From: Luteimonas deserti
Lineage (GTDB): Bacteria > Pseudomonadota > Gammaproteobacteria > Xanthomonadales > Xanthomonadaceae
Assembly (NCBI RefSeq): GCF_013425765.1
Contig: NZ_JACCJZ010000020.1
Location: forward strand, 620,001-684,000
DNA length: 64,000 bases
Direction: 5' to 3'
How positions within the stretch are numbered: the stretch's first letter is position 1; each line of letters opens with the position of its first letter. This document shows positions 12,901 to 22,797 of the stretch, piece after piece. A program made the translations under genes and the position numbers. The notes under the pieces were generated by a model. It was not told where the DNA came from, ran no database searches, and was given only the letters and a program-made list of their open reading frames with translations.

Positions 12901-14973
12901 TCCGACACCGCCAACGGCATCGCCCGCGAGCACGGCTTCTGGCTCGACGACGCCTTCGCGTCGGGCGGATCGGTGGGCTACGACCACAAGGGCATGGGCA
13001 TCACCGCGCGCGGCGCATGGGAGTCGGTCAAGCGCCACTTCCGTGCGATGGGTCGCAATTCGCAGACGCAGGACTTCACCTGCGTCGGGGTTGGCGACAT
13101 GTCCGGCGACGTGTTCGGCAATGGCATGCTGCTGTCGGAGCACATCCGCCTGGTCGCGGCGTTCGACCACCGTCACATCTTCATCGATCCGGCCCCCGAC
13201 GCCGCGCGCTCGTTCAAGGAGCGCCAGCGCATGTTCGCGCTGCCGCGTTCGAGCTGGGAGGACTACGACACCGCGCTGATCGCCCGTGGCGGCGGCGTGT
13301 GGCCGCGCAGCGCGAAATCGATTCCGGTGTCGGCCGAGGCGCGCGAGGCCCTGGGCATCGAGGGAGACGCGACCGCGATGACGCCCAACGAGCTGATGTC
13401 GGCGATCCTCCGCGCGCCGGTCGACCTGCTCTGGAACGGCGGCATCGGCACCTACGTCAAGGCATCCTCGGAACAGCACAGCGACGTCGGCGATCGCGCC
13501 AACAATGCCCTGCGTGTCGACGGCCGCGACCTGCGCTGCAAGGTGGTGGGCGAGGGCGGCAACCTCGGCATGACCCAGCTGGGCCGCATCGAGGCCGCGC
13601 AGCACGGAGTCCTGCTCAACACCGATTTCATCGACAACTCGGCGGGCGTCGACACCTCGGACCACGAGGTCAACATCAAGATCCTGCTCAACGACGTGAT
13701 GCAGTCGAAGAAGCTCACGCTGGCCGCGCGCAACACCCTGCTGGCCTCGATGACGGATGAGGTGGCCGAGCTGGTGCTGTGGGACAACTACCGCCAGAAC
13801 CAGGCGCTGAGCCTGATGGAACGGATGAGCGTGTCGCGGCTCGGCTCCAAGCGGCACTTCATCCGCACCCTCGAGGCGCAGGGTCTGCTCGACCGGCAGA
13901 TCGAGTTCCTGCCCTCGGACGCCGAGATGTCCGAGCGCAAGGCCAAGGGCCAGGGCCTCACCCGGCCGGAGCTGGCGGTGCTGCTGTCCTATTCCAAGCT
14001 GGTCGCGTTCGACCAGATGCTCGATTCCGACATCCCCGAGGATCCCTACCTGTCGCGCGAGCTGCAGCGCTATTTCCCCAGGCCGCTGCAGAAGAAGTAC
14101 GCCGCCGTGATGGAGCGCCACCGGCTGAAGCGCGAGATCATCGCCACCGCGGTCACCAACCAGATGATCAACCGCATGGGCGCGACCTTCCTGATGCGCA
14201 TGCAGGAGGACAGCGGGCGCACGCCGGGCGAGATCGCCAAGGCGTTCACGATCAGCCGCGAGACCATCGATGCGCGCACGCTGTGGAATCGCATCGACGC
14301 ACTGGACGGCCAGGTGCCCGAGGCGGTCCAGGTCGACGCCCTGCAGGTGATCTGGAACCTGCAGCGCGCCTTCACGCGCTGGTTGCTGGCACGTCCCGGC
14401 GCGATCCCGGACATCACCACTGCGGTCGATCGCTACCACGACGGCTTCCATGCGATCCGCAACGGGCGGCAGATCATCGCCGACACCCAGCGCGTCGCCC
14501 ACGACGCCGCGCTCCAGGACTGGCTCGACAAGGGGGTGCCGTCGGATCTCGCCGAGCAGCTGGCTGCGCTGCCGTATCTCGAGGCCGCCTGCGACATCAT
14601 CGAGGTCGCGAGCGAGCGCAGGCAGAAACCCGTCGAGGTCGCGCGTCTGCACTTCCGTCTGGGCGAGGCGCTCAACCTGCCGTGGCTCACCGAGCAGATC
14701 GACCGGCTCGAGGTGGACGGGCGCTGGCATGCGGTCGCACGCGGCGTGTTGCGCGAGGAACTGGGCGCGCAACACCGGGCGCTGGTCGGCCAGGTCCTTG
14801 CGATGCCGGGATCGGGCCCCGAGGCCAAGGTGCAGGCGTGGCTGCAGCGCGACGATTCAACGCTGCGCTTCACGCTCGCCATGCTGGCGGAGCTGGCGGC
14901 GCAGAAGGCGCTGGACTACCCCACCGCATCGGTGGCGGTGCAGCGCGTCTCCCAGCTGGTCCAGCGCAGCTGA
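9946..14973 (+). CDS. gdhB: NAD-dependent glutamate dehydrogenase, large 180-kDa type
   Basis: The 1675-residue product matches the long NAD-GDH class, far larger than the ~450-residue common enzymes. After a Lys/Pro/Ala-rich start (residues 1-40) come regulatory ACT-like regions, for example [19 protein letters not shown] segments near residue 125. The catalytic domain follows with [23 protein letters not shown], the lysine-containing PVGSKGGF (about residue 915) and the later Rossmann region [21 protein letters not shown]. It deaminates glutamate to 2-oxoglutarate, feeding the TCA cycle that the fumarase and sdh genes elsewhere in the window serve. The ATG at 9946 has no strong Shine-Dalgarno. 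It appears to be a single-gene unit. The symbol follows Pseudomonas usage for this class. Confidence 0.95.
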   Translation: MSTPRKPGTKSPSAPKPVASKAAPAKSAAPSARKPATQVRVRTLGLLDPIFDAVRRRAGRAAHKDASAFAQAFYRRMTEEEIHLHSAEGWAALAADLFEFAARRKPGTANVRLFNPAAKTHGWESPHTVLQIVNDDMPFLVDSVTMALAEQGVGVHVLGHPVVQIARDRSGRLSGVGEGETESVMHLEIDRQTPEDNARIEATVRKVLDDVRVIVADWAPMRERMQQIAADFERRPMPLGDASRREAQAFLEWAATDHFTFFGYREYSVRRQGRSEVLEAVPESGLGLLRAPASTRSRPVAELGADALRRAGEVDALILTKTSARSTVHRPGYMDYIGVLRYDAKGNVIGEQRFLGLYTSSAYTRRPWDIPLVRERFEYVMNASGLKPTGHSGKALRHLLETLPRDELFQSTADELFRLGTGILGLQERVRSRLFLRKDRYGRFYSVLVYIPRDRFNTDVRRRIEQLLREVMHADHVDASVVLGESPLAQLHLIVRPRADAQVEIDGEALEQALQAIVRNWQDNLRDELVARHGEGEGLRLAGRIGRALSPAYIELASPQAAATDVEKLAALESSDALQLSFYMQPAPVGSGDVLHLKLYRRDTHIPLSDVLPVMENLGLRVIAEHPTRIEVDGTPMFIQDFYVEAMAGAIDVEARAAAFTEAFARVWAGDAENDGFNRLILGADLTWRQVAVLRGYCKYLLQVGVPFSQAYVEDTLGRYPLLARLLVEVFEARFDPATGRESRAQIEAGTEAFAAQLQALSGGDEATRGALQPVLDARGGDRSTQYDAARAALKGLLDRVSSLDEDRILRSYLGVIDATLRTSYYQRARSGGLLETISFKFDSARVPDLPKPRPYREIFVYGPRVEGIHLRFGPVARGGLRWSDRREDFRTEVLGLVKAQMVKNTVIVPVGSKGGFIVKRPPAGGDRDAQFAEGVACYTLFINGLLEITDNIVDGKIVPPRDVVRHDDNDPYLVVAADKGTATFSDTANGIAREHGFWLDDAFASGGSVGYDHKGMGITARGAWESVKRHFRAMGRNSQTQDFTCVGVGDMSGDVFGNGMLLSEHIRLVAAFDHRHIFIDPAPDAARSFKERQRMFALPRSSWEDYDTALIARGGGVWPRSAKSIPVSAEAREALGIEGDATAMTPNELMSAILRAPVDLLWNGGIGTYVKASSEQHSDVGDRANNALRVDGRDLRCKVVGEGGNLGMTQLGRIEAAQHGVLLNTDFIDNSAGVDTSDHEVNIKILLNDVMQSKKLTLAARNTLLASMTDEVAELVLWDNYRQNQALSLMERMSVSRLGSKRHFIRTLEAQGLLDRQIEFLPSDAEMSERKAKGQGLTRPELAVLLSYSKLVAFDQMLDSDIPEDPYLSRELQRYFPRPLQKKYAAVMERHRLKREIIATAVTNQMINRMGATFLMRMQEDSGRTPGEIAKAFTISRETIDARTLWNRIDALDGQVPEAVQVDALQVIWNLQRAFTRWLLARPGAIPDITTAVDRYHDGFHAIRNGRQIIADTQRVAHDAALQDWLDKGVPSDLAEQLAALPYLEAACDIIEVASERRQKPVEVARLHFRLGEALNLPWLTEQIDRLEVDGRWHAVARGVLREELGAQHRALVGQVLAMPGSGPEAKVQAWLQRDDSTLRFTLAMLAELAAQKALDYPTASVAVQRVSQLVQRS

Positions 14974-15151
14974 TCGGGAGGCCTCGCATGCGCACCGGTC
15001 CGTCTCCCGCGGCGGCCGGTGCGTACGCTCCGCACGCCGGCTTCATCCGCGGTGCCGCGTCCCGGTCCGCGGCTGCGCGACTGCCTCGTGCACGCCGCGC
15101 CTGCGCACGGCTGCGCTAAGCTTCGGGCCGTTTCCGCCTGCCGGCCTGCCG

Positions 15152-15922
15152 ATGACCGCTTCGCCCCGGATCGCCTTCGTCGCCAGCCAGATCGACGAGG
15201 CGCAGCGCGCCCTGGCCCTGCTGTGCGACCGGCACGGCCAGTGCGAGCCGGCCGAGGCCGACGTGCTGGTCCCGCTCGGCGGTGACGGATTCATGCTGCA
15301 GACGCTGCACCGGCACGCCCACCTCGGCAAGCCGGTGTACGGCATGAAGCTCGGCACGGTGGGGTTTCTGATGAACCAGCATCGGGGCGACGATCTGCTC
15401 TCGCGATTGCTGCGCGCCGAGCCGGCGGTGCTGCGTCCGCTGGAGATGTCGGCCGAAACCGAGTCGGGCACGACGGTCGCATCGCTGGCCTACAACGAGG
15501 TCTCGCTGCTGCGCCAGACCCGCCAGGCCGCGCACGTGCGGATCGATCTCAACGGCACAACGCGTCTCGAGGAACTGGTGGCCGACGGCGTGATCCTGTC
15601 GACAGCGGCCGGCAGCACCGCCTACAACTTCTCGGCGCATGGGCCGATCCTGCCGCTCGGCGCCGGGGTGGTCGCGCTCACTCCGATCGCGCCGTTCCGC
15701 CCGCGGCGCTGGCGTGGTGCCATCCTGCGTGCGGAGACCGAAGTGTGTTTCCGCGTGCTCGATCCCTACAAGCGTCCGGTCAGTGTCACCGCCGACTCCC
15801 ACGAAGTGCGCGACGTGGTCGAGGTGCGCATCCACGAATCGCGCGAGCACACGGTGACCTTGTTGTTCGACCCCGAGCACAATCTCGAGGAACGCATTCT
15901 CAGCGAGCAGTTCGTGGTCTGA
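15152..15922 (+). CDS. nadK: NAD kinase
   Basis: The 256-residue protein has the NAD kinase signature [10 protein letters not shown] (catalytic Asp45), the [10 protein letters not shown] segment, the conserved YNEVSLLR and the glycine-rich substrate loop [22 protein letters not shown]. It phosphorylates NAD to NADP. It is slightly shorter than E. coli NadK (292 residues), as expected for the Xanthomonadaceae version. The ATG at 15152 gives an N terminus [13 protein letters not shown] that fits the first beta strand. No clear Shine-Dalgarno is present, which leaves the exact start a little uncertain. It converges with a hydrolase gene only 6 bp away. Confidence 0.95.
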   Translation: MTASPRIAFVASQIDEAQRALALLCDRHGQCEPAEADVLVPLGGDGFMLQTLHRHAHLGKPVYGMKLGTVGFLMNQHRGDDLLSRLLRAEPAVLRPLEMSAETESGTTVASLAYNEVSLLRQTRQAAHVRIDLNGTTRLEELVADGVILSTAAGSTAYNFSAHGPILPLGAGVVALTPIAPFRPRRWRGAILRAETEVCFRVLDPYKRPVSVTADSHEVRDVVEVRIHESREHTVTLLFDPEHNLEERILSEQFVV

Positions 15923-15928
15923 GCGGGC

Positions 15929-17050
15929 TCAGTCCTCCAACGGGGCACCGTCGCCGGCGGCGACCGCGAACGGACGCACCCGGCGCACCAGCGTGAGCAG
16001 GGTGCGGCCCGGTTCCTCGATCGGTGCGAAGTGCGCGGAGTGTTCGAACCACGCCGCATGCGCGGCGGGCGCGTCGACGGCGGCGAGCCAGTCGGCCACG
16101 GGTTGCGACGGGGTGGTGTAGTCGTGCCGGCCCAGCAGCATCACCACAGGCGCTCCGACCCGGCGCACGCCGCGGAAATCCACGGTGTCCCATTGCGCGA
16201 GGATCCGGTCCAAGGTCAGCGCGCTGCCCGCGGCGATGGCCCGGTGGTCCTCCGGGGTGTACTCCGGCGACAGACGCTGCGCGCGGAAGTAATAGTCCGA
16301 ATCCGGGCGGTAGGCGCTGTGCCCGCCGTAACGGATCACCCACTTGCGCTGCGCATCGATGCGCCCGCCGCGCAGGTCCGTCCCGGGATAAGGCGCCAGG
16401 GTTTCGAGTTCGCGCACGGCCCCGGCATTCCCGTCGGCGCGTGCCGCCTCCAGCGCATAGGCGTAACCGAGCGCCTCGTCGGTCCACGGGTGGATGATCT
16501 GTCCGATGCCGACATAGGCATGCAGCCGTTCGGGCGCCTCGACGAGCACACGCATCCCGATCACCGTGCCCCAGCTGTGCCCCACGAGGACGACCTTGCG
16601 TTTGCCGTAGGTCGCACGCAGCCAGTCGACGAGTTCGATCGCATCGGACACGTAGCGGTCGATGGTGAGGGTCGGTGCGACTGCGGCAGGGTCGTTGGCG
16701 CGCATCGTGCGCCCGGCGGCGCGCTGGTCCCACTGCACCACGGTGAAGAAATCCTCCCACGGCGTCTGGAAGGTCCACGCGGCCGGCATCATCGGGGCCG
16801 CCGGACCCCCGTGCAGGTACAGCAGCACCGGGTTGGACCGGTCCCGCCCGCGGACGCTGATCACCTGGTCGATCCCGCCGAGGCGCACGACGTGGCGCTC
16901 CTGTATCCCCGACGGCGTCACGATGCGCTGCCATTCCCCGACGATGGCGCGGGCCTCCGCGTCGGCGTCGGGACGCGGCGGCGGCCTCGCCCCCGCACAG
17001 ACGGGCACGAGCAGCAGAGCGGAGACGAACAGCCAGAGGAGTCGGGCCAT
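15929..17050 (-). CDS. Exported alpha/beta hydrolase, prolyl aminopeptidase-like
   Basis: The 373-residue product starts with a signal peptide (MARLLWLFVSALLLVPVCAG) and then shows an alpha/beta hydrolase of the proline iminopeptidase type. YLHGGPAAPM is the oxyanion-hole strand with HGGP, QWDQRAAGRT follows, and LVGHSWGT carries the nucleophile Ser159. VVMLLGRHDYTTP supplies the late Asp, and WFEHSAHFAPIEEP the His. It probably cleaves N-terminal residues from short peptides in the periplasm; related proteins also hydrolyse other amides. AGGAG is placed six bases before ATG at 17050, and the long upstream reading of the same frame is rejected. It appears monocistronic. Confidence 0.85.
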   Translation of the reverse strand: MARLLWLFVSALLLVPVCAGARPPPRPDADAEARAIVGEWQRIVTPSGIQERHVVRLGGIDQVISVRGRDRSNPVLLYLHGGPAAPMMPAAWTFQTPWEDFFTVVQWDQRAAGRTMRANDPAAVAPTLTIDRYVSDAIELVDWLRATYGKRKVVLVGHSWGTVIGMRVLVEAPERLHAYVGIGQIIHPWTDEALGYAYALEAARADGNAGAVRELETLAPYPGTDLRGGRIDAQRKWVIRYGGHSAYRPDSDYYFRAQRLSPEYTPEDHRAIAAGSALTLDRILAQWDTVDFRGVRRVGAPVVMLLGRHDYTTPSQPVADWLAAVDAPAAHAAWFEHSAHFAPIEEPGRTLLTLVRRVRPFAVAAGDGAPLED

Positions 17051-17141
17051 GACAGGCTCCTGGTGCGGATGCTCGTCCACCGTGCCGACGGTATCGGGCC
17101 ACGCCAAGTGTCGTTGGTCAGGGAGCGGGGCACGGATCGCG

Positions 17142-17147
17142 CATAAT
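17142..17147 (+). promoter_or_regulatory. Predicted -10 element (CATAAT) for the 5'-nucleotidase gene
   Basis: CATAAT stands out in GC-rich sequence, 86 bp before the ATG at 17234 and between two divergent genes. TTGGTC lies upstream at 17114-17119, but the 22-bp spacing is longer than usual. The assignment rests mostly on the -10 match. Confidence 0.35.
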
Positions 17148-17233
17148 TCAGGAGTCGCCCTTCCGCCGGCCACCGTCATCACGCCGGTGACGCGGTGCCG
17201 TGGAGGGCCGCTCCCACCGACCCGCGATCCGCC

Positions 17234-18139
17234 ATGCCCGATCTGTCCGTCCCCACGCTCACCGTCGCGATCTCCTCGCGCGCCCTCTTCGATCTCGAAG
17301 ACAGCCATGCGCTGTTCGAAGCCGAAGGCATCGACGCCTACGCCGAGCACCAGCGTGCGCACGAGGACGACATCCTCGAACCGGGGATCGCGTTCCCGCT
17401 GGTGCGCAAGCTGCTGGCGCTGAACGTCGACGCCGCACCGGAAGCGCCGCACGTCGAGGTGATCCTGCTCTCGCGCAACTCCGCCGACACGGGCCTCAGG
17501 ATCTTCAACTCGATCCAGCACCACAACCTGGCCATCAGCCGCGCGACGTTCACCTCCGGCGAGCCGACCTGGCCCTACATCAAGCCCTTCGGCACGCAGC
17601 TGTTCCTGTCCGCGAATCCGGATTCGGTGCGCCGCGCACTCGAGAACGACATCGCGGCGGCGACCATCATTCCTGCACGTGCGGCGGCGCACCGGTCCGA
17701 CCAGTTGCGCATCGCCTTCGACGGCGACGCGGTGATCTTCGGCGACGAGGGCGAGCGGGTGTCGCAGGAAGGCGGCATCGAGGCCTTCCACAGGCACGAG
17801 CGCGAACGCGCACGCGAGGAAATGACCGGGGGCCCGTTCCGCGGCTTTCTCGCGGCCCTGCACGACCTGCAGGCCGCGTATCCGCCGGGCAAGGACGCGC
17901 CGATCCGCACCGCGCTGGTCACCGCGCGTTCCGCCCCGGCGCACGAGCGCGTGATCCGGACGCTGCGTGCCTGGGGCGTGCGTCTGGACGAGGCGCTGTT
18001 CCTCGGCGGGCGTCCGAAGGGACCGTTCCTCGATGCGTTCGGGGCCGACATCTTCTTCGACGATTCCCAGCACAACATCGACTCGGCCCGTTCCCACGTG
18101 GCTGCCGGCCACGTGCCGCACGGCTGGTCGAACCGCTGA
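17234..18139 (+). CDS. 5'-nucleotidase (NT5C1-like family)
   Basis: The 301-residue protein matches the cytosolic 5'-nucleotidase family seen in bacteria and animals (Pfam 5-nucleotidase, PF06189). TVAISSRALFDLEDSH opens the domain, VEVILLSRNSADTGLRIF and LRIAFDGDAVIFGDEGE follow, and GGRPKGPFLDAFGADIFFDD closes the HAD-like core with its acidic pair. It likely dephosphorylates nucleoside monophosphates. The ATG at 17234 gives a start just before the first beta strand; an earlier ATG at 17195 would add only 13 non-conserved residues. Four bases separate its stop from the next gene, so the two are probably co-transcribed. Confidence 0.9.
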   Translation: MPDLSVPTLTVAISSRALFDLEDSHALFEAEGIDAYAEHQRAHEDDILEPGIAFPLVRKLLALNVDAAPEAPHVEVILLSRNSADTGLRIFNSIQHHNLAISRATFTSGEPTWPYIKPFGTQLFLSANPDSVRRALENDIAAATIIPARAAAHRSDQLRIAFDGDAVIFGDEGERVSQEGGIEAFHRHERERAREEMTGGPFRGFLAALHDLQAAYPPGKDAPIRTALVTARSAPAHERVIRTLRAWGVRLDEALFLGGRPKGPFLDAFGADIFFDDSQHNIDSARSHVAAGHVPHGWSNR

Positions 18140-18143
18140 CCGC

Positions 18144-18956
18144 ATGACCGACGTGCGCGACAAGACGGCGCCCGGGCGCTGGTGGCAGGGCCTGATCGCA
18201 CGGCTGCGCGGCCGTTCCGGCGGCATGCGCCGGCCGTATGTCCGCAGGCACGACGGCTTCGTCTCGCTGCAGTTCGTGCGCAGACAAACGCAGAGCCGCA
18301 TGGTCGAAGGCGACCCGGGTCGCCTGCTGGTCGGCTACACGCGCACCATGTTCGCGGCGCTGCTCTGGCAGCCCGCGCCGCAGGTGCTGGGCCTGGTCGG
18401 GCTCGGCGGCGGCTCGCAGGTGAAGTTCGCGTACGCGCACATGGCCGGCATCCGGATCGAGGTGGTCGAGAACAATCCGCACGTGGTGGCGCTGCGCGAC
18501 GAATTCCGGGTGCCCGCCGACGACGCGCGCCTGTCGGTGCGGCTCGATGACGGCGCGCGCTTCGTCGCCGCGCGCGCAGGCGCGTTCGACGTCCTTCTGG
18601 TCGACGGGTACGACGAGCACGGCATCCCGGCCGAGCTGTCCACGCAACAGTTCTACGACGACTGCCGCGATGCGCTCGCCGAGGGCGGGGTGATGGCCTG
18701 CAATCTCTACGTGCGCGATCCGCAGCTGCACATCGATCGGCTGCAACGCGCCTTCGGGGCCCGGCACGTGCTCATCGTCGACGAACCGAAGATGAGCAAC
18801 CGGGTCGCATTCGCGTGGCGCGGTGCGCTGCCGGCGCTCGAAGCCGAGGCCCTGTGTGACCGCATACCGGCGGACCTGCGCGCGCTGCTGTCGGACGTGC
18901 TGCCGCGCATCGCCGCCCGCCTGGTGCGCCACCGCACGCTCGACCGCGCGGACTGA
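18144..18956 (+). CDS. Spermidine synthase-like methyltransferase-fold protein
   Basis: This 270-residue protein has the class I fold of spermidine synthases: LGLVGLGGGSQ is the nucleotide-binding loop, IRIEVVENNPHVV the acidic second strand, and FDVLLVDGYDEHGIPAELS the fourth strand with Asp residues. The N terminus (VRRHDGFVSLQFV) also matches the beta-sheet start of the family. The putrescine-contacting residues of true SpeE are not recognisable, so it is probably one of the SpeE-like proteins of unknown substrate that are often annotated as spermidine synthase. The ATG lies 4 bp after the nucleotidase stop. Activity should not be assumed. Confidence 0.75.
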   Translation: MTDVRDKTAPGRWWQGLIARLRGRSGGMRRPYVRRHDGFVSLQFVRRQTQSRMVEGDPGRLLVGYTRTMFAALLWQPAPQVLGLVGLGGGSQVKFAYAHMAGIRIEVVENNPHVVALRDEFRVPADDARLSVRLDDGARFVAARAGAFDVLLVDGYDEHGIPAELSTQQFYDDCRDALAEGGVMACNLYVRDPQLHIDRLQRAFGARHVLIVDEPKMSNRVAFAWRGALPALEAEALCDRIPADLRALLSDVLPRIAARLVRHRTLDRAD

Positions 18957-19056
18957 GCGCTCGTTTCCATCGCGTCCGCGCAATTGGCGGCAGCGCGTTT
19001 GCGTCCCCGACCGAAGGCCGGCACAGTCCGGTCTCACGTGACCGGGGAACATTCCA

Positions 19057-21090
19057 ATGCAACGCTGGATCATCGCTCTTGCCTGCGCAGTGCTGCTCGC
19101 CACCGGCGCATCCGCTGCCGCCGGTGGCATGACGCTCGAACAGATCGCGCAGACCCGCGTCGTCACCCAGGCCCAGGTGAGCCCGGACGGCGAGCAGGTC
19201 GCCTATGTACTCGCCGTGCCACGCACGCTCGGGGTGGATCCGGACGGTCCCGCGCGCAACGAGCTGCATGTCGTGGACGGGGCGGGCCGGAGCCGCGCCT
19301 TCATCACCGGCGCCGTGGACGTGGGCGCGCCGCGCTGGTCGCCGGACGGGCGCGGTATCGCCTATTTGGCCAAGCGGGAAGGCGACGACACCCGGCGCCT
19401 GTACACCATTCCGCTGCACGGAGGCGAATCGACGCTTGCCGCCCGGCTGCGCGTCGACATCAGCGCTTTCGATCTCTCGCCGGACGGCCGCCAGGTCGCC
19501 CTGCTCGCGGCGCAGCGCGAAAGCGACGCGCGCAAGGCGCTGCGCGAGAAGGGGTTCACCCAGAAGGTCTATGAAGAGGACTGGCGTCCGGTGGAGCTGT
19601 GGATCGCCGATGTCGGTGGCGGCGAACCGCGCCGGGTCGAGTTCGAGGGCAGCGTGCAGTCGGTGCGCTGGAGCCCGTCGGGCGACCGCCTCGCGCTGGT
19701 GGTCACGCCGCGGCAGCTGACCGACGACACCATGGTCGAGGCACGGGTGCGCATCGTCTCGACATCCGGCCGCGTGCTCGGCCGCGTCGACAATCCGGGC
19801 AAGCTCGGTGAGATCGCCTGGAGCCCGGACGGCGCGCACCTGGCGATCATCTCGGCGGCCGACGAGAACGACCCCCGCGAGGGCCGCCTGACCGTCGTCG
19901 GCCGTGACGGCGGTGCGCAACGCGACCTGCTGCCGGGCCTGGAGGGCCACGTCTGGAACGTGGCCTGGCGCGATCCGGCGACGCTGGTGTTCCTGAGCCA
20001 GGAAGGCGTGCACAGTCGCCTGGCCGAGATCACCGTCGACGGCAGCGGACAGCGCACCCTGCTCGCGGCAGGCGGTCCCGTGCACATGGGTCTGAGCGTA
20101 TCGGCGAGCGGTGCGATCGCTCTCGTCGGCAGCGCGCCGGAGCATCCATCCGAAGCCTTCCTGCTGCCGCCGGGCGCCAACGCCGCGCGCCGGCTGACCG
20201 ACAGCAATCCCTGGCTCAAGGACGTGCGCCTGGCCCGGCAGGAGATCGTGCGTTACACCGCGCGCGACGGACTCGAGCTGGAAGGGCTCCTGGTGCATCC
20301 ACTCGAGCGCCGGGGCACCAACCGGGTGCCGCTGATCCTGGTGGCGCACGGCGGTCCCGAGGCGCACTACTCCAATGCGTGGCTGACCTCGTACGCGCAA
20401 CCGGCGCAGGTGGCTGCAGCGCAGGGCTTTGCTTCGTTCTTCCCCAACTACCGGTCGAGCACCGGGCGCGGGCTGGCGTTCTCCAAGCTGGGGCAGGGCC
20501 GTCCCGGCATGGAGGAGTTCGACGACCTGGTCGACGGCGTCGACCATCTGATCGAGACCGGCCTGGTCGACCGCGACCGGGTGGGCATCACCGGTGGCTC
20601 CTACGGCGGCTACGCCAGCGCCTGGGGGGCGACGTACTACAGCGAGCGCTTCGCGGCCTCGGTGATGTTCGTCGGCATCTCGGACCAGGCGAGCCTGGTC
20701 ACGACGGGCGACATACCGCGCGAGCAGCATCTGGTGCACATGCGCAGCTGGCCCTGGGACAACCCGGAGATGTACCGGCAGACCAGTCCGATCACCCATG
20801 CGCAGAAATCGCGCACGCCCACGCTGATCCTGCACGGCGAGGCCGATCCGCGCGTACCGGTGATGCAGTCGTACATGCTCTACCGCTATCTGCAGCTGGC
20901 AGGGCAGGCGCCGGTGCGCCTGGTGCTGTATCCGGGCGAGGGCCACGGCAACACCCGCGGTGCATCGCGCTACGACTACTCGCTGCGCCTGATGCAGTGG
21001 ATGCGCCACTACCTCACGGGCCGGGGCGGTGAACCGCCTGCCTACGAGATCGACTACATGCTGCCGGCAGCGCCGGTTCCGGTGCGCTGA
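19057..21090 (+). CDS. S9 family prolyl oligopeptidase-type peptidase, exported
   Basis: The 677-residue protein begins with a Sec signal (MQRWIIALACAVLLATG, cleavage after SAA). A beta-propeller of WD-like blades follows (repeated WSPDGR, LSPDGRQVAL, WSPSGDRLAL), then the alpha/beta hydrolase peptidase domain. GGSYGGYASA gives the nucleophile Ser515, GEADPRVP Asp597 and GEGHGN His630, a complete S9 triad. It should release dipeptides or process small peptides in the periplasm, like dipeptidyl peptidases of Xanthomonadaceae. GGGG seven bases upstream acts as a weak ribosome binding site. A hairpin at 21115-21154 ends the unit. Confidence 0.93.
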   Translation: MQRWIIALACAVLLATGASAAAGGMTLEQIAQTRVVTQAQVSPDGEQVAYVLAVPRTLGVDPDGPARNELHVVDGAGRSRAFITGAVDVGAPRWSPDGRGIAYLAKREGDDTRRLYTIPLHGGESTLAARLRVDISAFDLSPDGRQVALLAAQRESDARKALREKGFTQKVYEEDWRPVELWIADVGGGEPRRVEFEGSVQSVRWSPSGDRLALVVTPRQLTDDTMVEARVRIVSTSGRVLGRVDNPGKLGEIAWSPDGAHLAIISAADENDPREGRLTVVGRDGGAQRDLLPGLEGHVWNVAWRDPATLVFLSQEGVHSRLAEITVDGSGQRTLLAAGGPVHMGLSVSASGAIALVGSAPEHPSEAFLLPPGANAARRLTDSNPWLKDVRLARQEIVRYTARDGLELEGLLVHPLERRGTNRVPLILVAHGGPEAHYSNAWLTSYAQPAQVAAAQGFASFFPNYRSSTGRGLAFSKLGQGRPGMEEFDDLVDGVDHLIETGLVDRDRVGITGGSYGGYASAWGATYYSERFAASVMFVGISDQASLVTTGDIPREQHLVHMRSWPWDNPEMYRQTSPITHAQKSRTPTLILHGEADPRVPVMQSYMLYRYLQLAGQAPVRLVLYPGEGHGNTRGASRYDYSLRLMQWMRHYLTGRGGEPPAYEIDYMLPAAPVPVR

Positions 21091-21393
21091 GGCGGCCGCG
21101 CCGACAGCCACGCGACGAGCCGCTCCGTCGAATCGGGGCGGCTCGTTCCGTTTTCCTGCCAGTGTGTGCGACGGCGGCGTCGTGACTGCTCCCGCCAGGG
21201 TGCAGCGTCGACGCGGACGCGCGGTGGAATTCACATCCTCGTCGCCTGCGCATCACGCCTTCTTGCCCGTCCGGACGTTAGTTTTCTCCGCATCGCTCCA
21301 CGCAACCGATGCCCAGGCATCGACCGCAACGACGATGTGCACCGCCACCGGCGCCACCGGTTCGCGGCTGCCCCCACCCCTTTCCGGAGAATC
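21091..21393 (+). other. Intergenic region between S9 peptidase and PA2169-family gene
   Basis: About 300 bp without a supported gene. It holds the terminator at 21115-21154 and a relatively AT-rich patch around 21276-21292 (GTTAGTTTTCTCC) that may contain the promoter of the following gene. I could not define a clean -35/-10 pair. Confidence 0.5.
21115..21154 (+). terminator. Intrinsic terminator after S9 peptidase
   Basis: A 9-bp stem (ACGAGCCGC at 21115-21123 with GCGGCTCGT at 21138-21146) and a 14-nt loop are followed by TCCGTTTT. The T tract is short, and the long loop weakens it. Confidence 0.6.
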
Positions 21394-21849
21394 ATGCAGA
21401 TGAGCAACAAGACCGCCAGCACCCTCAACGACCTGATTTCGATTGCCCGCGACGGCAAGGATTTCTACGAGGAAGCCGCGCAGAAGGTCGGCGATGCCGA
21501 GCTGCGCACCCTGTTCGCGCGCATCGCGACCAACAAGGCCCAGATCGTCAACGAGCTGAGCGCCGCAGTGCAGGCCGCCGGTGGCACGCCGGAGACCTCG
21601 GGCACGATGGTCGGCAGCATGCAGCAGATGTACGGCAAGCTGCGCGCCGCCCTCGGCGATACCGAGTACGGCTACGTCGCCGAACTCGAGGAGTCCGAAG
21701 ACCGTCTGCTGGAAGCCTTCGACGAAGCCTCGCGCGATTCCGACACCCCGCCTGCCGCGCGCGACGTCGTCGTGCGCCTGCTGCCTGAAGTGCGCTCGTG
21801 CCACGACGTGATGCGCGCACGCAAGCTCGCGATGAAGAACGCGCACTGA
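21394..21849 (+). CDS. PA2169 family four-helix-bundle protein (DUF2383)
   Basis: The 151-residue product is predicted almost entirely helical with ferritin-like spacing of acidic residues: LNDLISIARDGKDFYEEAA, then LRTLFARIATNKAQIVNEL, then YVAELEESEDRLLEAF and a last helix ending in CHDVMRARKLAM. This fits the DUF2383 / PA2169 four-helix-bundle family, whose members resemble ferritin-like proteins but whose role is not settled. Two in-frame ATG codons (21394 and 21400) follow GGAGA at 21386-21390; spacing slightly favours the second. It is alone between two terminators and is likely monocistronic, possibly stress-regulated. Confidence 0.85.
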   Translation: MQMSNKTASTLNDLISIARDGKDFYEEAAQKVGDAELRTLFARIATNKAQIVNELSAAVQAAGGTPETSGTMVGSMQQMYGKLRAALGDTEYGYVAELEESEDRLLEAFDEASRDSDTPPAARDVVVRLLPEVRSCHDVMRARKLAMKNAH

Positions 21850-22338
21850 GTCTTCGTCTTCGCAGGCCGGCCGGCTGCCCGGCGGCCCGCTGATCGACGT
21901 GCACCAAGCCCCGGCCTTGCCGGGGCTTTTTGTTGCGATCCGGCCCGCCGGCGTGCGCGAGTCGATCGCTCCACGACTACGGACCTGGCGACTTCCGCGC
22001 CACGGGCCGGATGCGGGGATCTCCGTACATGTCCGGCGACGCGTGCGAGGACCACGCAAGGCAGACACGCTGAGGGGCCGATGCGTCGTGCGACCGCGGC
22101 ATTCCCGCCATCCCCGATCGAGGAAGTCCGCGGCGTACCGCCCGGTTCGAACCGCGGCGCTGGCTCTGCCCTGCTACGCGACTCGCAGCCGTGTCAGTTC
22201 AGCCCGAGGCACCGTGCGATCTCTCGCAGGGACGATGTGGCGTTGGTGGACCGACGTCGATGGCATGCGCCGCGTGGTCGGGCCGCATGATGCGGGTAGC
22301 GCGGCGTAGACTCGCAGTCCCCGTCGGCGGAGAAGCGC
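21850..22338 (+). other. Intergenic region with terminator, no gene supported
   Basis: About 490 bp. The terminator at 21906-21935 closes the PA2169-family gene, and the end of the region has TAGACT (22307-22312), a possible -10 about 26 bp before the YdcZ-like start with GGAG in between. The readings that cross the middle are arginine- and proline-rich without family features, so I call no gene. Confidence 0.5.
21906..21935 (+). terminator. Intrinsic terminator after PA2169-family gene
   Basis: A strong hairpin with 9-bp stem (AGCCCCGGC at 21907-21915, GCCGGGGCT at 21919-21927), a 3-nt loop and the tail TTTTGTTG. It lies about 55 bp after the stop codon. Confidence 0.9.
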
Positions 22339-22797
22339 ATGAACCTGTGGGTGCTGGCCGGTATCGTGCTGGCTGTCGTGGTCGGAATGGCCTTGCCGCT
22401 GCAGGCGCTGCTCAATGCCCGGCTGGGTGCGATGACAGCGGGGCCCGTGTTCGCATCGTTCGGGTCGTTTGCCGTGGGGTCGCTGGCGCTGGGCCTCGTG
22501 CTCGTCGCCACGCGCGCGCCATGGCCACCCGCGCGCGAACTTCTTGCGCTGCCGACCTGGGTGTGGCTCGGTGGCCTGATCGGGGCCGTGTTCGTGTTCT
22601 GCGGCACGCTGCTGGTCCCGAGGCTCGGCGCGGCGGCGCTGATCTGCCTGATCGTTTTCGGGCAGATGGCCGGTTCGTTGCTGATCGACCACCTGGGCAT
22701 TCTCACGTCGCCCCGGCCGGTGGATGCGATGCGCATCTGCGGCGCGCTGCTGGTCTGCGTCGGCGCCCTGCTGGTGGTCCGGCCATGGACCGCGTGA
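22339..22797 (+). CDS. DMT-superfamily membrane protein, YdcZ/DUF606 type
   Basis: A 152-residue integral membrane protein with four or five hydrophobic helices (WVLAGIVLAVVVGMALPLQ, VFASFGSFAVGSLALGLVLV, WVWLGGLIGAVFVFCGTLLV, AALICLIVFGQMAGSLLID, ICGALLVCVGALLVV). The QALLNARLG turn and the GQMAGSLLIDHLG segment match the DUF606/YdcZ family, short half-size relatives of EamA transporters that probably work as dimers. Substrate unknown. GGAG precedes the ATG at 22339. The next gene begins on its stop codon (TGATG), which suggests coupling. Confidence 0.85.
   Translation: MNLWVLAGIVLAVVVGMALPLQALLNARLGAMTAGPVFASFGSFAVGSLALGLVLVATRAPWPPARELLALPTWVWLGGLIGAVFVFCGTLLVPRLGAAALICLIVFGQMAGSLLIDHLGILTSPRPVDAMRICGALLVCVGALLVVRPWTA

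Noticed and set aside
9808-14775. A 1655-codon open frame on the minus strand
   Set aside because: It is antiparallel to the NAD-glutamate dehydrogenase gene and mirrors its GC-rich third codon positions. Its translation is His/Val/Asp/Arg-rich with no family motifs.
18144-18956. True spermidine synthase (speE)
   Set aside because: The fold motifs are present but polyamine-contacting residues are not recognisable and no speD or polyamine gene is beside it; left as SpeE-like.
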